Source of the DNA: Bowmanella dokdonensis
GTDB taxonomy: Bacteria; Pseudomonadota; Gammaproteobacteria; Enterobacterales; Alteromonadaceae
DNA length: 64,000 nt
Direction: 5' to 3'
Assembly: GCF_017254865.1 (NCBI RefSeq)
Contig: NZ_JAFKCV010000002.1
Location: 62,001 to 126,000 of the forward strand
Within the stretch, counting starts at the first letter, position 1; the number at the start of each line of letters is the position of its first letter. The position numbers and the translations under genes are program-made. This document shows, one piece after another, positions 26,054-32,828 of the stretch. The notes below the pieces were generated by a model. That model saw only the letters and a program-made list of their open reading frames with translations. It was not told where the DNA came from and searched no databases.

Positions 26054-26476
26054 TTAACCCCGGTCCGAAGTGATACTCTTGAGCAACTTACCGACACGCT
26101 CGGCCTGCAAGTGCTGGGCAAGATCGCCAATCGACACTACGCCCACCAGGCGTTTGTCCTCATCAACCACCGGCATGCGTCGTACCTGGTTGTCGCTCAT
26201 GCTGTCGGCCACCTCTTCAACTTCCTGGCTTTCCCGGCAGTACATAATGTCGCCGGTGGACAACAGGTCCCTGATCTTGGTCGTCCTGGGATCCAGTCCC
26301 TTGGCAACCACCTGAAGCACTATGTCTCTGTCCGTGACCGTGCCTTTTAGCCTGTCCTGCTCACCTACCAAGAGGAATCCCACTTCCTGCTCCAGCATCC
26401 TGTCGGCTGCCTCCTGAATGCTGGTTTCAGGATTGACCAGGGTGCCGCCTTTGCTCATGATGTTTTTAATCTGCAT
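26054..26476 (-). CDS. Tandem CBS-domain protein
   Basis: 140 residues from ATG 26476, which follows an AAGGAGAG at good spacing; the frame upstream of it is open but has no ribosome site. Two CBS motifs (about 5-60 and 70-130): VTDRDIVLQVVAKGLDP and RRMPVVDEDKRLVGVVSIGDLAQH. CBS pairs bind adenine nucleotides and often report energy state. A stand-alone CBS protein, as in HRP1-like stress proteins. The partner is unknown. Confidence 0.88.
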   Translation of the reverse strand: MQIKNIMSKGGTLVNPETSIQEAADRMLEQEVGFLLVGEQDRLKGTVTDRDIVLQVVAKGLDPRTTKIRDLLSTGDIMYCRESQEVEEVADSMSDNQVRRMPVVDEDKRLVGVVSIGDLAQHLQAERVGKLLKSITSDRG

Positions 26477-27066
26477 ATTCAACTCTCCTTGCTGTTTGGG
26501 GTTCAAATGCATCGGATGATGCCTGACCGGTCAGTTGGCAAAGCCGGATTGCGACTGTGATTGCCTTCTACCGGGAAAGACAAAAAAGCAAAGGCTGTGC
26601 CCGGTTTATCTGTTCCGGATTAGCCTTAACCTGCGGGAAACGGAGGCGGTCAAGTGTTCTCTGATCTTCCTCTGCTGCCTCTTCCAACTGATCGGGCAAC
26701 CCGCCGAGGTCCCGGATATCTTGTCGCTCAGCCTGCATCGCAGGCCCCATTCAGGTTGAGATGGATTCTTCCTGCCTCTGGTCCCTGGCGCGACATGCGT
26801 CTTCCCAACATAGTGGCAGAAAAAAGGGATGCAAAACCAAGGCAATCTCCTGTGTCACGCTTACGGGACTCAAACAAAGTCCAGTAAAAAGCCTGGCTGT
26901 AAATTCTTCGTCAGATTGAAATTCTTACGCGCCCATCAGGTCCGCAAACCTCTGTCCCTTGCCTGTTTTGGGGTTTTGAAGACTGGCACAGCTAATGCTC
27001 TCAATTAATTACCACTGTTCAGATCATGCAAATCAGACACAGCCACGGGCTTAACAGGGAGGAAAG
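26477..27066. other. Intergenic region without a confident gene
   Basis: About 590 bases. The longest minus-strand frame (26568-26750, 60 codons, rich in Gln, Glu and Arg) could encode a small protein but lacks a good ribosome site and a familiar sequence. The part from 26880 to 27066 is AT-richer and ends with GGGAGGAAAG before the next ATG, so it probably holds the promoter of the plus-strand small-protein operon. Confidence 0.4.
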
Positions 27067-27603
27067 ATGATCCAGTTCACTTGCCCACAATGCCACCGGG
27101 AATTCACCGCCCAATCCAGCTATGAGGAACATCTGCTCAAAGCCCATCCCAAATACCCGGCAACTGCTGCCCATATCGACAAGCTGGTGCGCGATGTGGA
27201 ATTTCCGGTGACCACCCGCGAACTCGAAGATGCACTGAAAGCCAGGGGGGAGACCACTTTGCTGCCGCTGCTGGACTCGCTCCCTGATCAGCAGTTCACG
27301 CAAGCCGATGAATTGACAGAATTGCTCGGCAAGCTGGACAGTTATCAACCCGACCCTGGCTACCAGGCGCCCCTAAAATCTGATCTGCAGGCGGAAAAAC
27401 CCCTTGCAGCAAGTCATGTGGCCAGCATGTTTGAAGGCTTAAGCTTTCCCGCCTCTTCCCAGGATGTGCGTGAATATGCAAGGGCCCATGTCAGTGAAGA
27501 AGAGCTGGCATTAATTGAGCAGATCCGTGAGCAGGATTACCAGAGCCTGTCCGAAGTGGAAGAGGAATACCAGCGGGTGATTGGTAACTTGCAGGAAACC
27601 TGA
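27067..27603 (+). CDS. Zinc-finger plus DUF2795-repeat protein
   Basis: 178 residues. N-terminal C2H2-like finger (FTCPQCHREFTAQSSYEEHLLKAH). Two copies of a DUF2795-like helical element follow: one at about 45-90 (VEFPVTTRELEDALKARG...LPDQQF) and one at about 120-165 (LSFPASSQDVREYARAHVS). DUF2795 proteins are small, abundant, stress-associated and of unknown function. A strong AGGGAGGAAAG precedes the ATG. Probably co-transcribed with the short hydrophilic protein downstream. Confidence 0.75.
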   Translation: MIQFTCPQCHREFTAQSSYEEHLLKAHPKYPATAAHIDKLVRDVEFPVTTRELEDALKARGETTLLPLLDSLPDQQFTQADELTELLGKLDSYQPDPGYQAPLKSDLQAEKPLAASHVASMFEGLSFPASSQDVREYARAHVSEEELALIEQIREQDYQSLSEVEEEYQRVIGNLQET

Positions 27604-27626
27604 GCCCCACAAGCCAAAAGGAGGCA

Positions 27627-27842
27627 ATGATGACAAAACAAACTCAAGCCGAGAAACGCCCGGGCGTAGTCAGTCGGGACAGAGACAGAGAAAACAGGGA
27701 GATGCCTAATCTTGGCCGCAGTGGCGGTAATATTGCCAGGGACGAGGCGACGGCCAAGGAAAAGGCGGATAAAGATCCGGTCAAGCCACGGGAAGCCCAA
27801 CCTAAAAAAATTAAGGAAAACAATCCTCAGACCCCAACCTGA
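27627..27842 (+). CDS. Small hydrophilic, disorder-prone protein
   Basis: 71 residues, over a third charged, with no hydrophobic core and many Lys, Glu, Asp, Arg and Pro. AAAAGGAGGCA gives a strong ribosome site before the ATG pair at 27627/27630. Composition resembles hydrophilin or LEA-like stress proteins, but there is no diagnostic motif. It follows the DUF2795 gene by 23 bases and precedes a hairpin. Confidence 0.7.
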   Translation: MMTKQTQAEKRPGVVSRDRDRENREMPNLGRSGGNIARDEATAKEKADKDPVKPREAQPKKIKENNPQTPT

Positions 27843-27853
27843 CCCTGGGGAAC

Positions 27854-27880
27854 GGCCCCGCACCTGGGGCCAGACTTTTC
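27854..27880 (+). terminator. Terminator of the DUF2795 operon
   Basis: GGCCCC / GGGGCC stem with a GCACCT loop followed by AGACTTTTCC. A moderate intrinsic terminator between convergent genes. Confidence 0.6.
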
Positions 27881-27885
27881 CTTAC

Positions 27886-28389
27886 TTAGGAAGGCCCGTC
27901 AGTAATGCGTTTAAGCTTATCTGGCTCTGGCGCAACGATGACCACGCAATCAAGCAATGCCAGATTGTCGGTTAACACCGGCTCGTCGCTGGTCAGCCTC
28001 TGCTCCAGACGCTGGCGCATCGAGGCCGAGTTGTGCACAAACAGGGGTAAGGCATGGTGTTGGTAGTGACAGCTCCTGCGGGCGCTTTTTCCTGTTGCTG
28101 CCAGCCATCTGAGCAACGGCCCGTCCAGTCCGGGCATATCGGGGCTTATACACAACAAATGATGCTCCGGCCTGTGGTAGGCTGCCGCATGCACGGCGCT
28201 GAGCAGACCCTGTCCGGGGTAGATGTCCGGCACATAGCCGTCGGCAAACCGGTTTTGGTTAATGAGTATCCCGTCCGGACTGCACTGAGCCAGACAGGCT
28301 GCGGCCCGGGTGATCGACCGTTGCCAGTGTTCGCTATTTTGCCAGACAGATGAACACTGCTGGGCCATGATTACGCCAACTACTTTCAT
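27886..28389 (-). CDS. MobA-like protein with degenerate nucleotide-binding site
   Basis: 167 residues from ATG 28389 (GGGAG nine bases upstream); a TTG at 28398 is less likely. Later landmarks of the MobA nucleotidyltransferase fold remain: YPGQGLLSAVHAAAYH (GPLxGLxxAL-like) and CISPDMPGLDGPLL (CDMPxL-like). The N-terminal signature LAGGxSxRMGxDK is absent, replaced by VVGVIMAQQCSSVW. Canonical GTP transfer to molybdopterin is therefore doubtful; it may be a relic or a regulatory paralogue. It lies next to moeB, keeping a molybdenum-cofactor context. Confidence 0.6.
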   Translation of the reverse strand: MKVVGVIMAQQCSSVWQNSEHWQRSITRAAACLAQCSPDGILINQNRFADGYVPDIYPGQGLLSAVHAAAYHRPEHHLLCISPDMPGLDGPLLRWLAATGKSARRSCHYQHHALPLFVHNSASMRQRLEQRLTSDEPVLTDNLALLDCVVIVAPEPDKLKRITDGPS

Positions 28390-28518
28390 ATACTGCAACT
28401 CCCGGTCCTGAGAAGTCAGTTGAACAACTTTTACCGACAGGATCCATATACCCGAAGAGGTAGAACAGCAATCGCAGGGGGTATTGCCACAAGCGACCAG
28501 GCAGTCAATAATTCTCCC

Positions 28519-29298
28519 ATGAGTCAGAATCCCCCATTAAGAACACTTACCGCCGCTCAGGCCATGCGGTACAACCGGCATATCTCACTGCCTGGCATGG
28601 ATCTGGACGGTCAGGAAAGGTTGTTGAATGCCAGGGTGTTGATGATTGGCGTTGGCGGCCTGGGAAACGCCGCAGCCCAGTATCTGGTAGCGGCAGGACT
28701 CGGTAGCCTGACCTTGTGTGATGATGACAGGGTGGAGATGACCAATCTGCAGCGCCAGGTTCTGTTCGCTGAGCAGGATGTGGGCCAGGGTAAATGCCAG
28801 GCTGCCCAGGCGCGGTTGCAGGCCATGAACAGTGACGCTCAGATAACTATCCTGCCGGCCCGGCTGGATGAAGCGCGCCTGGCAGAGCAAATTCAAGGTC
28901 ATGACCTGGTGCTGGACTGTACCGACAACCTGGCCAGCCGCAATCTGATCAACAGACTGTGCGTCAAACAACTCAAACCCCTGGTATCCGGCGCGGCCAT
29001 CCGTCTGGAAGGCCAGTTATTCTGCTATCTCCCTGCCAATAACCTGCCCTGTTACCAATGCTTTTCCCGTCTGTTCTCTGAACAGCAGTTAAGCTGCAGT
29101 GAAGCCGGTATTCTGGCACCGGTCGTCGGATTGATTGGGATTATGCAGGCCCTCGAAGCCATCAAAATTCTGACCGGGATAGGCAAACCTGTCACGGGTC
29201 AGATCCAGTTGTTCGATGCCCAAACCAGCCAGTGGCAGTGTTATCAGTTAAAGCCCGATCCCCACTGCCCGGTCTGTGCCAGTGCTTATTCTGACTGA
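28519..29298 (+). CDS. moeB: Molybdopterin-synthase adenylyltransferase MoeB (ThiF/HesA family)
   Basis: 259 residues from ATG 28519 (MSQNPPLRT); the frame extends to 28420 but MoeB length favours the shorter form. ATP-binding GVGGLGNAAAQYL, DDDRVEMTNLQRQ, zinc ligands in LPCYQCF and HCPVCAS, and the SCSEAGILAPVVG loop. Activates the MoaD C-terminus for dithiolene formation in molybdopterin, required by nitrate reductase. ThiF is the main alternative; the neighbourhood favours MoeB. The last 13 bases overlap the convergent thiamine-diphosphate enzyme gene. Confidence 0.88.
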   Translation: MSQNPPLRTLTAAQAMRYNRHISLPGMDLDGQERLLNARVLMIGVGGLGNAAAQYLVAAGLGSLTLCDDDRVEMTNLQRQVLFAEQDVGQGKCQAAQARLQAMNSDAQITILPARLDEARLAEQIQGHDLVLDCTDNLASRNLINRLCVKQLKPLVSGAAIRLEGQLFCYLPANNLPCYQCFSRLFSEQQLSCSEAGILAPVVGLIGIMQALEAIKILTGIGKPVTGQIQLFDAQTSQWQCYQLKPDPHCPVCASAYSD

Positions 29299-31088
29299 AT
29301 CATTTTTTGCCACTCAGCCAGGGCTTCCTCATCACCGTTCTGGCTGCGGATATACAGATTCAACAGGGCAATCTCGCGACACTGATACTCAGGCGAGGGA
29401 TCGCAGGGGATCTCAATAAGTCTGATGCCCCGGCGGTCCTCGACGAAACGTCTGAAATGGCGGCGAAAGTCTCCTACTCGCTCACAGTGGACCGACTCAC
29501 CGCCATAGGCACTTATGAGGCTGTGCACATCAAAAGCGTCATCGTTGCAATAGTAGATGGGCGCGTCACTGCTCTTGCCCAGATGAAAGAGGTTATTGCG
29601 CATATACAGGATGATCAGCGCCGCGCCGTCTTTTTGCAGCTCGATCAATTCGTTGCACTGAAAGTGAAAACCGCCATCGCCGGTAATCAGTACTGCAATG
29701 TCGTCCAGGTCCAGGTCCCTTATCATCCGGCAGACCTGCCTGGCGTAGGGTAAGGAGGTACCCATGGCGCCATACCAGGGATTGGTCAGCCACCCTCTGC
29801 CCACCCCGCCAAGGCGATTTCTCAGTCCGTAGCTGGCAAAATAGCTGTTGCCTACTTCAGGCAGATACAGGTAAGGGCGAGGATCCTGTTGTTGCAGATG
29901 ATTGAGAACGGCGGCCAGATTATGAAAGTCCAACTTATCCTCGTCGGCCACCAGGGGACTGAGGGCCGGTGGCATTCGAGGTTCGAATCGGCGCACATCG
30001 GCCTGGCACAGGTACCCGAACAACTCCACCAGATCCTGTTCCAAAGCTACCGTACTCTTAAGCACAGTCTTGTTGTTAAAGGCCTCGATGAAATGGCTGC
30101 CGGTGGAAAATGCCGTATTGGTGTCCTGGGCGTAGATGCTGCTGGCCACATCCAGCACGTAGTCCATCTGCTTTTCGATATAAGGCCGGCTGGGATTCTG
30201 GCTGAACAGACCATTATAGGCCCCCAGACACAGTGGGTGGTATTCGTCAAACAACCCCTTGGCAAACCAGGTAGTGGCAAAGGGGATATTGAAACGCTCG
30301 GCAAACTGAATCAGTAGCGCCTTAAGCCTGGCGTTGTGTTTCACTCCATCGCCGATATACAGCAAAGGGTGATGACTGGCCTGCAGCTTATGCTCAATCT
30401 GTCTGGCAATGAGTTCGCTGCCAGCCAGGATCTGGCCGTTGTCTTGGCTGTCAGTGAACAAGGATAACGGCTTCAGGGCCTGGGTTTTCTGAAAGACCTG
30501 ATCCCTGGGGATCTCGACAAATACCGGCTGTTTGTGTTGCCAGGCATGGCGCACCAGTTGGAAAAAGCGTTCTCCGGCCATATTGGGCTGTCCTGCACTG
30601 CGTTGCCCCTGCAACCGCTCGGCCCGCATCCCCATCGCGGAAAAGGCCTGCAGGGCATTATTATACTGAGTCTGCCACGAAGAACGGGCATGGACAGTAT
30701 GGTGAATGGCCAGTGGTCCCACTTCCGCTTCGCCCGGCGCCCCGGATATAAACACCACCGGCAGACTCTCAGTCATGGCCAGGGCTGCGGCCGACAGACA
30801 AGGAAGACTGCCGACGGTATAAGTGGTCAGGCAGAACCCCATGCCCTGAGTTTCGGCCTGAGCGCAGGCACTGAACGCGCCATGCATCTCATTGCTTGAG
30901 GGGCATACCGACAGGGTGCCCTCCAGAGCCTTGATCAGGTTGGCGGCAAAATCTCCCCCTACCCCATACACCCGATTACCGCCAAAATGACGGATGGTTT
31001 GTGCCATGGACTGGCCAAGGGTCGGAAGTGCCTGGCTGTAAGTCTGCCCCAGGTTGGCCTCATAGTTGAATACCGGGTTCTCTGCCAT
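29286..31088 (-). CDS. Thiamine diphosphate-dependent enzyme, 2-oxoacid decarboxylase/acetolactate synthase-like
   Basis: 600 residues from ATG 31088, chosen because an AGAGGT precedes it and the sequence upstream, though open, is antisense to the divergent gene. Three-domain layout: pyrimidine-binding domain with the catalytic glutamate in SSNEMHGAFSACAQAE; central domain; C-terminal cofactor domain with GDGGFHFQCNELIEL and a closing NN that bind Mg-ThDP. Among ThDP enzymes it looks closest to pyruvate/indolepyruvate decarboxylases, but the substrate cannot be named. It is monocistronic between moeB and a divergent Mut7-C gene. No FAD-binding clue. Confidence 0.82.
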   Translation of the reverse strand: MAENPVFNYEANLGQTYSQALPTLGQSMAQTIRHFGGNRVYGVGGDFAANLIKALEGTLSVCPSSNEMHGAFSACAQAETQGMGFCLTTYTVGSLPCLSAAALAMTESLPVVFISGAPGEAEVGPLAIHHTVHARSSWQTQYNNALQAFSAMGMRAERLQGQRSAGQPNMAGERFFQLVRHAWQHKQPVFVEIPRDQVFQKTQALKPLSLFTDSQDNGQILAGSELIARQIEHKLQASHHPLLYIGDGVKHNARLKALLIQFAERFNIPFATTWFAKGLFDEYHPLCLGAYNGLFSQNPSRPYIEKQMDYVLDVASSIYAQDTNTAFSTGSHFIEAFNNKTVLKSTVALEQDLVELFGYLCQADVRRFEPRMPPALSPLVADEDKLDFHNLAAVLNHLQQQDPRPYLYLPEVGNSYFASYGLRNRLGGVGRGWLTNPWYGAMGTSLPYARQVCRMIRDLDLDDIAVLITGDGGFHFQCNELIELQKDGAALIILYMRNNLFHLGKSSDAPIYYCNDDAFDVHSLISAYGGESVHCERVGDFRRHFRRFVEDRRGIRLIEIPCDPSPEYQCREIALLNLYIRSQNGDEEALAEWQKMIQSE

Positions 31089-31136
31089 CTTATACCTCTT
31101 TTTGTCTGTCCTTTTGCCACTGTCTATCCTGAAGCT

Positions 31137-31616
31137 ATGATCCGTCCTGCTTTTCTCGCCGATGCCATGTTGGGCAGACTCTGTCGCTGGCTCAGAGTGC
31201 TCAACCTGGACACCGCATACTATCCCCACTTGCCGGATCCGCAGCTTGTGCATCTGGCGGACCGTGAACAACGTTGCCTGCTGACCAGGGACAAGGCGCT
31301 TATTACCGGTCTGCAGCCGGACTGCAGCCTGCTTGTTCTGCATGACAAACCACTGGATCAGCTCAGTCAGGTGGTAGATCACTGGTCCCTGTCACTTCCC
31401 GGGCAACTGTTTAGGCGGTGCCTGCTATGCAATCATCCTCTTGAACCTGCCACTCCGGCGCAAATTACCAACCTGGCGCCTTCGGATAGCAGAAACATGA
31501 TCCAGGATTGCTGGTATTGCGCCTGTTGCTCCCGCTTATACTGGCCGGGCTCGCACACCCGGCGCATGACGCGGCAGTTGTCGCAAGTGTTTCCCTCCCT
31601 GTGCAATGAAAGCTGA
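31137..31616 (+). CDS. Mut7-C RNase-domain (PIN-like) zinc-ribbon protein
   Basis: 159 residues. N-terminal Mut7-C PIN-like nuclease fold with FLADAMLGRLCRWLRVLNLDT and LLTRDKALI acidic residues, then a C-terminal zinc ribbon with RCLLCNHPLEP and CWYCACCSRLYWPGSH. Homologues are presumed RNases. ATG 31137 is preceded by a weak ribosome site. Divergent from the thiamine-diphosphate enzyme with about 48 bases between them, so the promoter region is shared. Confidence 0.85.
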   Translation: MIRPAFLADAMLGRLCRWLRVLNLDTAYYPHLPDPQLVHLADREQRCLLTRDKALITGLQPDCSLLVLHDKPLDQLSQVVDHWSLSLPGQLFRRCLLCNHPLEPATPAQITNLAPSDSRNMIQDCWYCACCSRLYWPGSHTRRMTRQLSQVFPSLCNES

Positions 31617-31627
31617 TTCGTCATCCC

Positions 31628-32815
31628 TCAACCTGGCCTGCCGTCTACCCTCGGGCGGGTCAAAACCGGCCAGTAAAAGCAAACAAACAGGCCAAAGGCC
31701 AGGCACCACAGCAGGCTGGACAGCAACAACAGCATCTGCGCCTGTTCATGCCACAGCCAGACCCCTGCCGTCCTTACCAGGGCGGAGAAGATCACAGCGG
31801 CAAACGCCAGATTCATCATCGGGTGGGGCTTGAGTGGTCTGCCGGTATGGCCAAGGGACACCCTGGCCATCATGGACAGAATCATGCCTGCCACCGCTCC
31901 AACGGTCAGCACATGCACAGCGGTGCTGTAAGGAAGCCAGGCAAGCAAATAATGACCGGCCAGCGCCAGCAGCCCTAGCGGGATAAACAGGTAAGCCAGA
32001 TGCAACGACCACAACAGGGGCACCGGTAAAGTGACCCAAACCCGCCACCTCAGCCAACGCACTAGATGCAACAGGCCGGTTGCCAGCAAGAGTGAGCCAA
32101 GCCACATAGGTGGCAGCAATCCCCCAAACAACGCATTGACAACCAGCAGCCAGATGCCGCCCAACGCAAACCTTTCCAGCCACGGCCAGGGGTTTACTTT
32201 CACCGTGGCCGTGCCATTGGCGGTAAACATGGGAATGACCCGTCCGCCGAGAACGCACATCAGGGTCACCACCAGCATCAGCATCAGGCCGTTGCCATGG
32301 CCAAACCAGCTGGGTTGGCCGCTCAGTACCGTTACGTGCATTAGCAGGTTGGCCACCGTCATCAGCAACAGGACAGGCACAAAAAACAGATTCCGTGTCT
32401 GCCTGACTTTAATTAACGGATAGGCCATAAATCCCGCAGCCAGGGGTAAAAACAACAGATCAAGACTGGCGGTCAGCCATACTGGCCAGGCCGGGTCGAA
32501 CCACAGTAAGGCTCTGCCCGTTAACCAGACTATTACCAACTGCATCAGTTGCTGCCCCTTCACTCCGGGTACCCCTGTCCAGTTTTGGACCGCTGTGAGC
32601 AGGAACCCCACCACAATGGCGGCCACAAAGCCAAACAGCATTTCGTGGGCATGCCACCAATAGGCCCCCCCGTAAGGAGAAAATCCCCAAAGTCCAGCCA
32701 GCATGCCGCCCCAGGCAGCGATAGCCAGCAACGCAAACACACCGCCCAGCAGAAACAGCGGACGAAACCCGAGTCTCAGTACGGGCCAGGGATGAACAGA
32801 TCGATCATTTTGCAT
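31628..32815 (-). CDS. nnrS: NnrS family heme- and copper-containing membrane protein (NO-related)
   Basis: 395 residues from ATG 32815 (GGAGAAG upstream), about twelve membrane helices. N-terminal LRLGFRPLFLLGG and WWHAHEMLFGFVAAIVVGFLLTAVQNWTG are the NnrS signatures with histidines that ligate heme. NnrS protects against nitrosative stress and accompanies denitrification genes in many proteobacteria. It begins 13 bases after the narK fusion, so the two form an operon. Convergent with the Mut7-C gene. Confidence 0.93.
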   Translation of the reverse strand: MQNDRSVHPWPVLRLGFRPLFLLGGVFALLAIAAWGGMLAGLWGFSPYGGAYWWHAHEMLFGFVAAIVVGFLLTAVQNWTGVPGVKGQQLMQLVIVWLTGRALLWFDPAWPVWLTASLDLLFLPLAAGFMAYPLIKVRQTRNLFFVPVLLLMTVANLLMHVTVLSGQPSWFGHGNGLMLMLVVTLMCVLGGRVIPMFTANGTATVKVNPWPWLERFALGGIWLLVVNALFGGLLPPMWLGSLLLATGLLHLVRWLRWRVWVTLPVPLLWSLHLAYLFIPLGLLALAGHYLLAWLPYSTAVHVLTVGAVAGMILSMMARVSLGHTGRPLKPHPMMNLAFAAVIFSALVRTAGVWLWHEQAQMLLLLSSLLWCLAFGLFVCFYWPVLTRPRVDGRPG

Positions 32816-32828
32816 CGGTCTTCTCCGG

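Noticed and set aside
26568-26750. 60-codon minus-strand frame
   Set aside because: Possible but without ribosome site or known relatives; left as part of the intergenic note.
29307-29753. 148-codon plus-strand frame
   Set aside because: Antisense to the thiamine diphosphate enzyme cofactor domain.
31089-31382. N-terminal extension of the thiamine diphosphate enzyme
   Set aside because: Antisense to the Mut7-C coding region; ATG 31088 has the ribosome site.
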